Positions 17,532-27,026 are shown, counted from the stretch's first letter. The stretch: DNA of 64,000 nt from JAWKWH01 sp040830725 (GCA_040830725.1 JBFOMG010000004.1:18076-82075), one strand, 5' to 3'. Numbers and translations: made by a program. Notes: generated from the letters alone by a model not told the origin.

Positions 17532-18746
17532 ATGAAAAACAACGAAGTCGTGATAACGGGCATCGGGTTGGTTTCGTCGCTCGGCGAAGGCCGCGAAGCA
17601 AATCTGAATGCATTGAACACCGATCCGGTTCCCTCGGTAATCGACAACGAGCGGTTCGCGCCCTACCCGGTTCACCCTCTACCCGAGATCGACTGGAGCA
17701 CGCAGATCGCCAAGCGGGGCGATCTTCGCCAAATGGACGGCTGGCAGCGGCTGGGTGTCCACACGGCCGGTCTGGCGCTTGATGATGCCGGTTTGAAGGG
17801 TGACGAAACGCTCTGCGGCACCATGGACATGATTGTTGCGGCGGCAGGAGGTGAGCGCGATCAGGAGGTGGATGAGGCCATCCTGGAGGCTGCTCTGTCC
17901 AGAAACGACCGTGACGTCTTGCTAAACGAAAAACTGACCACGGAACTGCGGCCGACCCTGTTTCTGGCCCAATTGTCAAACCTCATGGCGGGGAACATCT
18001 CGATCGTCCACAAAGTAACCGGTTCGTCACGTACGTTCATGGGTGAGGAAGGCTCCGGTATTTCGGCTGTTGAACACGCGGTTGCCCGCATCCGGTCCGG
18101 CCAATCCACCCATGCGTTGGTCGGCGGTGCCTATTATACAGAGAGCCTGGATTTTCTTCTGACGTTCGAGTTCGGCCAATATCTGCACCAGGGGCAATGG
18201 AAACCGCTGTGGCAACGGCAAAGTGATCCGGGAGGAGGTCTGATCCTGGGTTCCGGTTCAGCGTTTCTGGTTCTCGAGGAACGTTCCCACGCGGATGCCC
18301 GTGGAGCCAACAAATATGCGGCGATTGAAGAAGTCGTATCGGGGCAAGCTCAAAGACATTCCGGATCCTATGACGCATCGCTCGGGCAGTTATTTGGGCG
18401 GATTTCCGATGGGCACGACATCGACCTTCTAATAACCGGGGCCTCCGGTTCTGACCTGGCAACGAAGGCAGAATTGCAGGTTCTGGACAAGGTGGAGGCA
18501 AAAGCGGTTCGGGCGCTTTCCTCCGCTACCGGCCATCTCAAGGAAGCGCAATTTCCATTCGCGGTCGCCGCGGCAGCATTGGCCATACACCAGAATAAAT
18601 GTTTTCCCGAGTTCTCACCAGCTGAAGAGAGCGCCTATGACGGACCGGTGTCCTCGGCGATTGCGACGACCGTCGGCTATCACCGAGCGGAAGGTGCAGC
18701 GCGAATTTCTAAGCCTGGATCACAGCGAAAACGGAGCGATCCATGA
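17532..18746 (+). CDS. fabF2XL: Beta-ketoacyl-ACP synthase-like protein FabF2XL (degenerate active site)
   Basis: A 404-residue thiolase-fold protein at the place of fabF2XL in the VLCFA operon. The KS fold is recognisable (VVITGIGLVSSLGEG at the N-terminus, GGGLILGSGSAFLVLEE, SATGHLKEAQFP). The nucleophilic Cys expected in the TACAS motif is missing: the segment reads VTGSSRTFMGEEGSG. The first His motif (HGT) is also replaced, by TGASGSD; the second His in GHLKEA is kept. It therefore resembles a chain-length-factor subunit and probably works as a heterodimer with FabF1XL. The stop overlaps the fabF1XL ATG by 4 bp, supporting equal expression. A CLF role is inference from the residues. Confidence 0.85.
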   Translation: MKNNEVVITGIGLVSSLGEGREANLNALNTDPVPSVIDNERFAPYPVHPLPEIDWSTQIAKRGDLRQMDGWQRLGVHTAGLALDDAGLKGDETLCGTMDMIVAAAGGERDQEVDEAILEAALSRNDRDVLLNEKLTTELRPTLFLAQLSNLMAGNISIVHKVTGSSRTFMGEEGSGISAVEHAVARIRSGQSTHALVGGAYYTESLDFLLTFEFGQYLHQGQWKPLWQRQSDPGGGLILGSGSAFLVLEERSHADARGANKYAAIEEVVSGQAQRHSGSYDASLGQLFGRISDGHDIDLLITGASGSDLATKAELQVLDKVEAKAVRALSSATGHLKEAQFPFAVAAAALAIHQNKCFPEFSPAEESAYDGPVSSAIATTVGYHRAEGAARISKPGSQRKRSDP

Positions 18747-20017
18747 CAGACATGACTGATCACAAAGGCCGCCCGATTGTCGTTGTGACCGGCATCGGTG
18801 TCATAACTTCGCTCGGCTCGGGCAAGAAGGAGAATTGGCAGGCGCTAACCTCGGGGAACTCGGGCATACACTCAATCACCCGTTTTCCGATCAACGATTT
18901 GGCGACCACGATGGCCGGTACGGTTGATTTTCTCGAAACCGGTGACAAAGGCATCGTCGCACATACCTACAATCTTGCGGCGCTTTCGGCTGAGGAGGCA
19001 CTGGATCAAGCAGGCCTCAACGGCGGATCATTTGGAGGGCCATTGTTCCTTGCCGCACCTCCGGTCGAAATTGACTGGAACCAGCGCTACAGCCTGTTTG
19101 ACCGCGGCAAGAGCGAATTGTCCGGCTATGCGCGCCTTTTGGATGCCGCTCGCGAGGGTCAAGCCGTGGAAATGTTCGATAATATCCAGTTTGGAACGAT
19201 TGCCGATCAGATTGCCGCAAAATTCGGCACCACGGGCCTTCCCGTGACCTTGTCGACAGCTTGCGCATCCGGTGCGACCGCAATTCAACTTGGTGTGGAG
19301 GCAATTCGCCGCGGTGAGTGTGACCGGGCTATCTCCATTGGTGCCGATGGATCAGCGTCTGAAGAGGCGCTTATTCGTTTCTCGCTTCTATCGGCACTGT
19401 CGACGCAAAACGATGTACCGGAAAGGGCTTCAAAACCATTCTCCAAGGACCGGGACGGATTTGTGCTCGCCGAGGGTTCCGCAGCTTTAGTGCTGGAATC
19501 GCTTGAAAGTGCAGCAGCACGGGGCGCCGAAATTCTCGGTGTGATGAAAGGATGCGGCGAGAAGGCCGACGATTTTCACCGTACCCGCTCCAAACCCGAC
19601 GGCTCCCCGGCCATCGCTGCGGTGGAAGCGGCATTGGACGATGCCGGCATAAGCGCCGATGACATCGAATATATCAACGCCCATGGCACTTCGACGCCAG
19701 AAAACGACAAGATGGAACATCTTTCGCTATCGCATGTGTTCGGCAATCGATTGCCTACAATCCCGATTTCATCGAATAAATCGATGATCGGTCACACATT
19801 GTCGGCAGCCGGTGCAATCGAGGCAGCGTTTTCGCTGATGACGATGCGCGAAAGTGTGATTCCGCCGACAATCAACTATGATAATCCGGACCCGGCCATC
19901 GAGCTCGATGTCGTTCCAAACCGTGCGCGCAAGACAGATGTTTCCAATGTCCTGTCCAATTCCTTTGGTTTTGGCGGACAGAACGCTTGTCTTGTCATGG
20001 CACGGGAACCGGTCTAA
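18743..20017 (+). CDS. fabF1XL: Beta-ketoacyl-ACP synthase FabF1XL
   Basis: A 424-residue condensing enzyme with an intact Cys-His-His triad: Cys174 in STACASGAT, His314 in NAHGTST, and His351 in SMIGHTLSAAGA, with the conserved Lys just before it. It elongates the AcpXL-bound acyl chain by two carbons per cycle towards C28. It is translationally coupled to fabF2XL. Together with AcpXL, the ADH-like protein and LpxXL it provides the very-long-chain fatty acid for lipid A at the cytoplasmic membrane. Confidence 0.93.
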   Translation: MTDMTDHKGRPIVVVTGIGVITSLGSGKKENWQALTSGNSGIHSITRFPINDLATTMAGTVDFLETGDKGIVAHTYNLAALSAEEALDQAGLNGGSFGGPLFLAAPPVEIDWNQRYSLFDRGKSELSGYARLLDAAREGQAVEMFDNIQFGTIADQIAAKFGTTGLPVTLSTACASGATAIQLGVEAIRRGECDRAISIGADGSASEEALIRFSLLSALSTQNDVPERASKPFSKDRDGFVLAEGSAALVLESLESAAARGAEILGVMKGCGEKADDFHRTRSKPDGSPAIAAVEAALDDAGISADDIEYINAHGTSTPENDKMEHLSLSHVFGNRLPTIPISSNKSMIGHTLSAAGAIEAAFSLMTMRESVIPPTINYDNPDPAIELDVVPNRARKTDVSNVLSNSFGFGGQNACLVMAREPV

Positions 20018-20051
20018 GCGACGATCCTGATTGAGCAATCCGGAAAAACCC

Positions 20052-21083
20052 ATGCGCGCATTGCAACTGATCGAGGATCGCAAACTCGAAACCGTCGAGA
20101 TTGAGTCTCCCGCAGATCCAGGGCCGGGAGAAGCCATCGTAAAGATATCGGCTGTAGCGCTAAACCACATTGATGTGTGGGGCTGGCGCGGCATGGCATT
20201 CGCGAAACGAAAGCTGCCTTTGACCGTCGGCGCAGAAGCTTCCGGAATCGTGCAAGCGATCGGTGCCGGTGTTTCCAATGTGTTGCCGGGGCAACTTGTT
20301 TCAATTTATGGCGCGTTGACCTGCGGACTGTGCGGTCCCTGCAGCGAGAACCGTGATAATCTGTGTGAAAACGTCGGCGGCGTCCATGGATTTCACCTGG
20401 ATGGATTTGCTCAGGAATTGGCAAAATTGCCGGCTCGAAACCTGGTTCCGGCACCGCCCGGTATTGACGCCGTTGCTGCGGCAGTTGCCCCGGTTACGTT
20501 CGGAACTGTCGAACACATGCTGTTTGACAATGCGCGGCTTCAACCGGGTGAAACAATTCTTGTTCAGGCTGGCGGATCAGGCATCGGCACCGCGGCCATT
20601 CAACTGGCAAAAGCCATGGGATGCACTGTCATCACAACTGTCGGATCTAATGAAAAGGGCGAGAAGGCATCTGCACTCGGTGCAGACCACGTCATCAACT
20701 ACCGTGAAGACCGCTTTGAAGGGGTGGTAAGAAAGATCACCCGCAAGAAAGGGGTCGATGTCGTTTTCGAGCACGTCGGTGCGGACACCTGGGCAGGCTC
20801 GCTGTTGTCGATGAAGCGCGGAGGGCGCCTCGTTACCTGCGGTTCAACGTCCGGTGTATCGACGTCGATGAACCTCATGCAGTTGTTTCAACAGCAGCTG
20901 AAAATATTCGGTTCATTTGGTTGCCGGATGCAAAACATGGCCGATGCGATGCAAAAAATGGCCCGCGGCATCGTCCACCCGGTGGTTGATGCCGAGGTTG
21001 GATTTGACGACATTGATACGGCACTTTCGCGCATGGAAAGCCGCGACGTTTTCGGCAAAATCATTTTGCGGCTCGATGCGTAA
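20052..21083 (+). CDS. adh2XL: Zinc-type alcohol dehydrogenase-like protein Adh2XL
   Basis: A 343-residue medium-chain dehydrogenase. The N-terminal catalytic domain includes GAEASGIVQAIG and the structural-zinc-like GALTCGLCGPCSENRDNLC; the Rossmann domain has GGSGIGTAAIQLAKAMG for NAD(P). The gene sits between fabF1XL and lpxXL exactly as in rhizobial VLCFA operons, so a role in forming or reducing the long acyl chain is accepted by context although its reaction is not settled. I chose ATG 20052 with GGAAAA upstream; TTG 20031 is possible. Confidence 0.88.
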   Translation: MRALQLIEDRKLETVEIESPADPGPGEAIVKISAVALNHIDVWGWRGMAFAKRKLPLTVGAEASGIVQAIGAGVSNVLPGQLVSIYGALTCGLCGPCSENRDNLCENVGGVHGFHLDGFAQELAKLPARNLVPAPPGIDAVAAAVAPVTFGTVEHMLFDNARLQPGETILVQAGGSGIGTAAIQLAKAMGCTVITTVGSNEKGEKASALGADHVINYREDRFEGVVRKITRKKGVDVVFEHVGADTWAGSLLSMKRGGRLVTCGSTSGVSTSMNLMQLFQQQLKIFGSFGCRMQNMADAMQKMARGIVHPVVDAEVGFDDIDTALSRMESRDVFGKIILRLDA

Positions 21084-21097
21084 CTCATAACAAACCG

Positions 21098-22015
21098 ATG
21101 AAACCTTCCACGGCGATTGCCCTGAACCGCATCAAACGGCCTGTTGACTGGCTTGTGGCCAAGCTGATCATGCTAGTGCTGAGGTTTCTTCGACTTTTTC
21201 CGGCAAAACCTGCACTCAATTTTGTTGGCGCGGCAGCACGAAAAATCGGCCCTCTCATGGGACGGCACCGTACCGCGTTGGCCAATCTTCGCCAGGCCTA
21301 TCCAGAAAAATCCGAGGAAGAGTTGCTCCAAATCGCGCTCGACATGTGGGAAAACATGGGAAAACTCGCGACCGAGTACATCTTTCTCGACCGGTTGGCC
21401 GGGTTTGTCGGAGAAGGTGCAGATTCCCCGAACGTGGAGTGGAAAGGTATCGATACCTTCAACCGCATTCGCGACGGTGGCAAACCAACCATATTCTTCA
21501 CAGCGCATATGGGTAATTTTGAGCTTCTGCCGATTACAGCCAAGCAATATGGGCTGCCAATGACGGCGCTGTTTCGTCCACCCAACAACCAGTTTATCGC
21601 AGAGGAAGTCGCCAAGGTCAGAAATATGTCGATGGACAATTTGCTGGCTTCTCGGGTTGGCGCAGCCTTCACTCTGGCCAGAATTCTCGACAACGGAGGC
21701 AATATCGGCGCTCTGGTCGATCAGAAATTCAGCCACGGAGTGGCGTCGACTTTTTTCGGCAGGGAGTGCAAGACAAACCCGCTTCTGGCAAAGCTTGCAC
21801 GTCAATTTGACTGCGATATTCATCCTTGCCGGTGTCTCCGGCTGCCTGGCAACAGGTACCGAATTGAAATCATGGAAAAGATAGATCCTCCACGTGACAA
21901 GGAGGGACGGATTGACGTTCCCGGCACCGTTCAGCTGTTCAACGATATTGTAGAGAGCTGGATTCGCGAATATCCCGGCCAGTGGATGTGGTTCCACCGG
22001 CGATGGACTGTTTGA
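21098..22015 (+). CDS. lpxXL: Lipid A VLCFA acyltransferase LpxXL (LpxL/HtrB family)
   Basis: A 305-residue late acyltransferase. The HxxxxE catalytic dyad is His137 and Glu142 in AHMGNFE, and an N-terminal hydrophobic segment (about 14-32, KLIMLVLRFLRLFPA) anchors it to the inner membrane. LpxXL transfers the AcpXL-bound 27-hydroxyoctacosanoyl chain to the lipid A precursor. It is the last gene of the operon, 14 bp after adh2XL. The C-terminal WMWFHRRW motif is typical of the family. Confidence 0.93.
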   Translation: MKPSTAIALNRIKRPVDWLVAKLIMLVLRFLRLFPAKPALNFVGAAARKIGPLMGRHRTALANLRQAYPEKSEEELLQIALDMWENMGKLATEYIFLDRLAGFVGEGADSPNVEWKGIDTFNRIRDGGKPTIFFTAHMGNFELLPITAKQYGLPMTALFRPPNNQFIAEEVAKVRNMSMDNLLASRVGAAFTLARILDNGGNIGALVDQKFSHGVASTFFGRECKTNPLLAKLARQFDCDIHPCRCLRLPGNRYRIEIMEKIDPPRDKEGRIDVPGTVQLFNDIVESWIREYPGQWMWFHRRWTV

Positions 22016-22065
22016 ACCGATGATATCCTTTTCGGCTGGCCATGCTTGGTGGTTAGCTGAATCAA

Positions 22066-22998
22066 TCAGGCTACTGCCGCAATTCCTCGACTTCGGAAAA
22101 ACGCTGCGACCGCGAATCCCGAGATGATGTGCCAGACGCCCCACCAGGCCGCGACAATGGCCATGCCTCCGAGACCATCGAAGAAATTGAAAATTAGGAT
22201 CAGGCCCAGGCCGGAATTCTGTATGCCGGTTTCAATCGAAATTGCGCGGCGGTCACGCTCCGGCAACCCGCTTGCAAAAGCGATCCCATATCCTCCGGAC
22301 AGTGCGATTGCGTTGTGCACCAAGACCAGCAGGAACACGACGCCGACATAGTCGAGAAAATGCTGCCAATTTGCCGCCAGCGCACCGATGACAAATGCGG
22401 CGAAAATCAGCATTGAGATGATCCGCATCGGCCCTCTCAATCTTTCAGCCAGTTTCGTGTAGCGGGCGTTGACGGTCATCCCCAGTATCAGAGGTACCAC
22501 CAGCAGTATGGCGACCGTAAAGGCCATCTGAAGTGGACTGACACTGGTTTCGCGCACGAGAGCAGCCGACGGCTCGTAGAATGAACCCCAGAACGCGAGA
22601 TTGAATGGAGTCATGATTACGGCCGACATGGTAGCCACCGCCGTCAGCGAAACAGACAGGGCGGTCGTTCCCCCTGCCCTGTGCGTAAAAAAGTTCGAAA
22701 TGTTCCCACCGGGACAAGCTGCGACCATCATCATTCCCAGCGCAACGCTTGCCTGCGGCTGGATTAGAATGACAAGGAGAAAGGTCGCGGCCGGCAGAAA
22801 AATGAACTGCGAACCGAACCCTGCCAGGAACGCCACCGGCGCACGCAGAAGCCTTTGAAAATCTTCAATTTTCAGATCGAGCGCAACGCCGAACATGACG
22901 ATGCCAAGAATGAAATTGAGCAGCAACAAACTGCCGGGCGAGAAATTCAGAGCGACGTCGTCAAGGGGTGTCATCGCCGGTATCGGCCTCCCGTCCAT
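22066..22998 (-). CDS. Bile acid:sodium symporter (BASS) family transporter
   Basis: A 310-residue membrane protein with about nine hydrophobic segments. The family signatures are present: FGVALDLKIEDF, AACPGGNISNFFTHRAGG (sodium-site region, about 113-130), and ETGIQNSGLGLIL (about 252-264). Members carry organic anions with sodium in bacteria; the substrate is not predictable here. ATG 22974 is a possible shorter start. It converges with lpxXL and stands alone. Confidence 0.87.
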   Translation of the reverse strand: MDGRPIPAMTPLDDVALNFSPGSLLLLNFILGIVMFGVALDLKIEDFQRLLRAPVAFLAGFGSQFIFLPAATFLLVILIQPQASVALGMMMVAACPGGNISNFFTHRAGGTTALSVSLTAVATMSAVIMTPFNLAFWGSFYEPSAALVRETSVSPLQMAFTVAILLVVPLILGMTVNARYTKLAERLRGPMRIISMLIFAAFVIGALAANWQHFLDYVGVVFLLVLVHNAIALSGGYGIAFASGLPERDRRAISIETGIQNSGLGLILIFNFFDGLGGMAIVAAWWGVWHIISGFAVAAFFRSRGIAAVA

Positions 22999-23142
22999 GG
23001 AATTTTGTTATTTTGATTATCGGTAACACGCGATCGCCGCGCATTCCACCGCAAGGTCTGCGTAATTGCGATCTACCTCTGGATTTTTGCGCCCACGGCA
23101 CTATTCAAGGTTTCGATAGTTTTATTGATATCGGATCATCCA

Positions 23143-24762
23143 ATGACCACTCCAATGCCTGCCGGCCTGTTTCCGCTCGGTGAAGATCACACGACCTATC
23201 GCAAACTGACCGGAGATTTCGTGTCAACTGAGACATTCAAAGGACAGGAAATCCTGACCGTCGACCCTGAGGCGCTTCGCCTGTTGTCGGAGACCGCTTT
23301 CGGTGACATCAATCACCTGCTGCGACCAGGCCACCTGAAACAGCTCGCTTCAATCCTGGAAGACCCGGAAGCTACCGACAATGACCGCTTCGTTGCCTAC
23401 GATTTGCTGAAAAACGCCAATATCGCGGCCGGTGGGGTGCTGCCGATGTGCCAGGATACCGGCACAGCGATTGTCATGGGCAAGAAAGGCCGCCTTGTGT
23501 GGACCGAGGGAGGCGATTCCGAACAGCTCGGTCAAGGCGTGCGCGATGCCTATGAGCGCAAGAATTTGCGCTATTCCCAACTGGCGCCGCTTTCAATGTT
23601 CGAGGAAAAAAACACCCGAAATAACCTGCCTGCTCAGATCGACATCTACGAAGAGGGGGAGGACGCCTACAAATTCCTTTTCATTGCCAAGGGTGGCGGT
23701 TCGGCAAACAAGACGTTTCTCTATCAGGGTACGCCGTCATTGCTCACCCATGACCGGTTAATCGAGTTTCTCAAAGAGAAGATACTGACACTCGGCACGG
23801 CTGCCTGCCCGCCATATCATCTGGCGATTGTCATTGGTGGTACCTCGGCAGAAATGAACCTCAAGACCGTGAAACTGGCTTCAACCCGCTATCTCGACAC
23901 GCTGCCGACCGAAGGCAGCGACAATGGACACGCTTTCCGCGATCTGGAAATGGAGGCAGAGGTACACAGGCTTACACAGCAGATGGGTGTTGGTGCCCAG
24001 TTCGGCGGCAAGTATTTTTGCCACGATGTGCGCGTCATTCGCCTGCCCCGGCACGGCGCTTCGTTGCCTATTGGCCTTGGCGTTTCATGCTCCGCCGACC
24101 GGCAGGCGCTTGGCAAAATCACCAAAGACGGCGTTTTCATCGAGGCGCTGGAAACGGATCCTTCGAAATACATGCCCGATATCGACGAGGATGCACTGAC
24201 CAGCCACGTTGTCGAAGTCGACCTTAACCGGCCAATGGCTGAAATCCTCGGCGAATTGAGCAAGCATCCGGTAAAAACAAGGCTTTCTCTCAGCGGCTCG
24301 ATTATCGTGGCCCGCGATCTGGCGCATGCGAAAATCCGCGAGCGGCTCGAAAATGACGAGCCGATGCCGGACTATTTCAAGAACCACCCGATCTACTATG
24401 CCGGTCCGGCGAAAACGCCGGAAGGCTATGCATCAGGTTCTTTCGGTCCGACAACCGCCGGACGGATGGATTCCTTCGTCGACCAGTTCCAGTCATTTGG
24501 TGGCTCAATGGTCATGCTCGCCAAGGGCAACCGTTCGCGCACCGTTCGTGAGGCGTGCAAACGTCATGGTGGGTTTTATCTCGGCTCGATCGGCGGCCCC
24601 GCCGCGCGGCTGGCTCAGGACTGCATCAAGAAGGTCGAAGTGGTGGAATATCCCGAACTGGGCATGGAGGCCATCTGGCGCATTGAGGTGGAAAATTTTC
24701 CCGCTTTCATCGTTATTGACGACAAGGGCAATGACTTTTTCAAGGAGCTGAATCTTGGGTAG
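23143..24762 (+). CDS. fumA: Fumarate hydratase, class I (Fe-S dependent)
   Basis: A 539-residue class I fumarase containing both alpha and beta parts in one chain. The cluster Cys are in LPMCQDTGTA (about 104), GTAACPPYH and SCSADRQ, giving the three-Cys site of the [4Fe-4S] cluster; the C-terminal beta part has SFGPTTAGRMD and AKGNRS. It converts fumarate to malate in the TCA cycle and is oxygen-sensitive. ATG 23143 is used; TTG 23125 would add six residues. It appears monocistronic. Confidence 0.93.
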   Translation: MTTPMPAGLFPLGEDHTTYRKLTGDFVSTETFKGQEILTVDPEALRLLSETAFGDINHLLRPGHLKQLASILEDPEATDNDRFVAYDLLKNANIAAGGVLPMCQDTGTAIVMGKKGRLVWTEGGDSEQLGQGVRDAYERKNLRYSQLAPLSMFEEKNTRNNLPAQIDIYEEGEDAYKFLFIAKGGGSANKTFLYQGTPSLLTHDRLIEFLKEKILTLGTAACPPYHLAIVIGGTSAEMNLKTVKLASTRYLDTLPTEGSDNGHAFRDLEMEAEVHRLTQQMGVGAQFGGKYFCHDVRVIRLPRHGASLPIGLGVSCSADRQALGKITKDGVFIEALETDPSKYMPDIDEDALTSHVVEVDLNRPMAEILGELSKHPVKTRLSLSGSIIVARDLAHAKIRERLENDEPMPDYFKNHPIYYAGPAKTPEGYASGSFGPTTAGRMDSFVDQFQSFGGSMVMLAKGNRSRTVREACKRHGGFYLGSIGGPAARLAQDCIKKVEVVEYPELGMEAIWRIEVENFPAFIVIDDKGNDFFKELNLG

Positions 24763-24960
24763 TCTTTCGGACTAGGGTGGACAACAATTCGTCGTCTAAT
24801 GTACGATTTGGCAAAACGCCATGAAAAAAACCTTTGAGTCCAGTTCGGCGATTAACGATCCCAGTTAACCCCACATTCACCTTGTGCGCGCCGTCACAGC
24901 GTTTCTCCTCTATATCCCGGATAACAGCGTCAACACCGGAACTTGAGAGGAACAAATCCG

Positions 24961-25578
24961 ATGAAACGCTTTTTGACCACACTTTGCGCCGCAACGATCG
25001 CCGCAACCGCCGCCATGACAGCAGCTCCCGCACCAGCAGAAGCCGGTGTGTTCTCGAAATTCATGCAGGGCGGTCAGGAGCGCGTGAATCCCGTCAAGCG
25101 CGTTGCGGTAAGGAATTCCAACGCTTCTCCCATCCCGCGCGAAACAGTTCGTTTTGATGAACCTGCTTCTGCCGGCACCATCATCGTCGAGACGTCAGAA
25201 CGCCGCCTTTACTATGTGCTCGGCAATGGATTGGCGATCAAATATGCGATTGGCGTTGCCCGGCCAGGCTTTGAATGGGCCGGCACCAACCGGATCAGCC
25301 GCAAGGCCGAGTGGCCGGACTGGCGTCCGCCGGCAGAGATGATTGCGCGCGAAGCCCGCAAAGGCCGTAAACTTCCCGCTTTCATGGCCGGAGGCCCGAA
25401 TAATCCGCTGGGCGCGCGCGCCATGTATCTCGGTTCGACGATCTATCGTATCCACGGCACCAATCAGCCTTGGACCATCGACAAGAACATGTCTTCGGGT
25501 TGCATCCGCATGGCCAACGATGATGTGACGCACCTTTACCAACAGGCAAAGATCGGGGCCAAAGTTATCGTCCGTTGA
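24961..25578 (+). CDS. L,D-transpeptidase (YkuD domain)
   Basis: A 205-residue exported protein: signal peptide about 1-33 (ending APAEAG), then a YkuD catalytic domain. The active site is IHGTNQP (His about 166) with SSGCIRM (Cys181 and Arg). It forms 3-3 cross-links or attaches proteins to peptidoglycan in the periplasm. ATG 24961 has a GAGAGGAAC site 8 bases upstream; 24943 is out of position relative to the signal peptide. Followed by a GC-rich hairpin that could end its transcript. Confidence 0.9.
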   Translation: MKRFLTTLCAATIAATAAMTAAPAPAEAGVFSKFMQGGQERVNPVKRVAVRNSNASPIPRETVRFDEPASAGTIIVETSERRLYYVLGNGLAIKYAIGVARPGFEWAGTNRISRKAEWPDWRPPAEMIAREARKGRKLPAFMAGGPNNPLGARAMYLGSTIYRIHGTNQPWTIDKNMSSGCIRMANDDVTHLYQQAKIGAKVIVR

Positions 25579-25608
25579 TCTGGTCGGAAAATTGATAAAA
25601 GATTGCAG

Positions 25609-25630
25609 CGGCCGGAACTGACCGGCCGTT
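25609..25630 (+). terminator. Candidate terminator hairpin after the L,D-transpeptidase gene
   Basis: Arms CGGCCGG (25609-25615) and CCGGCCG (25622-25628) enclose a 6-base loop and are followed by TTTGCTGTT. The run of T is weak, so termination may be partial. It separates the transpeptidase gene from the rhodanese gene. Confidence 0.45.
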
Positions 25631-25648
25631 TGCTGTTGGAGGATCAGT

Positions 25649-26050
25649 TTGAAGAAGGGTTTCCAGGCGCTGCTCGACGAGGCCAATGCCGAAATAAAAG
25701 CGATTTCTCCGCAAGAGGCGGCAGAAATGGCAAAATCAGATGATGTCACCCTGGTAGACATTCGTGATATTCGCGAACTGAATCGCGAAGGCCGGATCAA
25801 TGGCGCGATCCACGCACCACGCGGTATGCTGGAGTTCTGGGTCGATCCGGAAAGTCCCTATCATCGCGACGTCTTCGCATCAGGCAATACCTTCGTCTTT
25901 TTTTGCGCGGCGGGCTGGCGTTCTGCGCTTGCGACCAAATCGATGCAAGAGATGGGCCTTGAACCCGTCATGCATATCGAAGGCGGTTTCGCTGCCTGGA
26001 AGGAAGCGGAATTGCCGATCAACGAGCCCGATGCAGCGAAAAAGAGCTGA
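25649..26050 (+). CDS. Rhodanese-like domain protein
   Basis: A 133-residue single-domain rhodanese. The active-site loop is FFCAAGWRSALA with Cys86 as the persulfide-carrying residue; TLVDIRDIRELNREGRI at about 36-52 is the usual N-terminal signature. No signal peptide, so cytoplasmic sulfur transfer is likely; the acceptor is unknown. The start is TTG with GGAGG 7 bases upstream. Confidence 0.85.
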   Translation: MKKGFQALLDEANAEIKAISPQEAAEMAKSDDVTLVDIRDIRELNREGRINGAIHAPRGMLEFWVDPESPYHRDVFASGNTFVFFCAAGWRSALATKSMQEMGLEPVMHIEGGFAAWKEAELPINEPDAAKKS

Positions 26051-26068
26051 GCGGTAGGTCAGCCACTA

Positions 26069-26977
26069 TCACGCGGCAAGTTTTTGCCATTCAAGGTTCA
26101 CAAAACCGGCGATTTCAGCAAGAACTCTCGCATCCGAGATAATGCGGCTGTGGCCCAAACCGTCGGCACGAAGAAGACGCACGTGCCCGCCGGCGACGGC
26201 CATTGCTTCGGCACCGGCAAACTCCACCTGGCGGTCATCCGGCGCATGGGCGATCAACGTTGGCACCTTAAGCGACTTTAACTGCTCGTCTCCGCAAAAA
26301 ACCTCGACCGGGTTTCCGGTCAGCCTCTCAACTTCTTTCTCCATGGCACGTTGTGATTTTGGCCCAAGCCCGACAACCGATCCGAACCATCTGAAGACGC
26401 GTTTCATCCTGTTTGGGGAGGAAATCAGAACCATGCGGCTGGTTTCCACCGGTTCAAACTGCCTGACCGAACCGTAGGCAGCATTCAGCACCACGACGCC
26501 ACCGAAAGAGTGTCCGATCATCGCCTGGAACGGTCCAAACCAGGTTTCAGCCTGTTTGACTGCCTCAACTGCATTGGCCATGTTGATCTGCCGTCCGCTT
26601 GATTTGCCGTGTCCGGGCAGATCGAGAGAGATGACCCGAAAGCCCAGATCCCTCGACATGCGAATCAGGCTTGTCATGTGCTCCGTTCTGGAGCGCCAGC
26701 CATGAACAATCAGCATTGCAGGAGCGGAAGGATTGTAAATCACTGGCTTGAACTCGTAGGCCAGGACCCAGCCCCTCTTCGTGACGAGATGGTGACGGCG
26801 CGCTTCAGCCATCAGCTCTCCTGCACGCTCGTTGGCTCTGATTTCTCCGGCACTGAGGTGATTTGGGTTTTTTGTACGCGCAAACAGCCAGAAAGCGGAT
26901 TTGCCGGAAATCCCAGGTGCAAGCTTCTCGCCAACCAAAAAAGCGGCATTGATGATTTTTTTCATAAAAGCTGCCAT
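26069..26977 (-). CDS. Alpha/beta hydrolase
   Basis: A 302-residue hydrolase. The nucleophile elbow is GHSFGG (Ser near 155), with VHGWRSR before it (oxyanion region) and a late His in GLGHSRI near the C-terminus. An N-terminal hydrophobic stretch (about 1-20) may be a membrane anchor. ATG 26977 has AGG 8 bases upstream; the frame extends to 27067 but would run through the MarR operator. Divergent from the MarR gene, hence a probable target of that regulator. Substrate unknown. Confidence 0.82.
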   Translation of the reverse strand: MAAFMKKIINAAFLVGEKLAPGISGKSAFWLFARTKNPNHLSAGEIRANERAGELMAEARRHHLVTKRGWVLAYEFKPVIYNPSAPAMLIVHGWRSRTEHMTSLIRMSRDLGFRVISLDLPGHGKSSGRQINMANAVEAVKQAETWFGPFQAMIGHSFGGVVVLNAAYGSVRQFEPVETSRMVLISSPNRMKRVFRWFGSVVGLGPKSQRAMEKEVERLTGNPVEVFCGDEQLKSLKVPTLIAHAPDDRQVEFAGAEAMAVAGGHVRLLRADGLGHSRIISDARVLAEIAGFVNLEWQKLAA

Positions 26978-26992
26978 AGTGAAACCTATTCC

Positions 26993-27026
26993 GTTCAACC
27001 ATGAACAATTTAGTTCAAGTATGGAC
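26993..27026. promoter_or_regulatory. Tandem GTTCA-N4-TGAAC operator between hydrolase and MarR genes
   Basis: GTTCAaccaTGAAC (26993-27006) is a perfect inverted repeat, and GTTCAagtaTGGAC (27013-27026) is the same with one change, exactly 20 bp away. The second copy overlaps the marR start codon at 27021. The pair occupies the 43-bp divergent spacer, the expected place for an autoregulatory MarR operator that would also block the hydrolase promoter. Confidence 0.65.
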
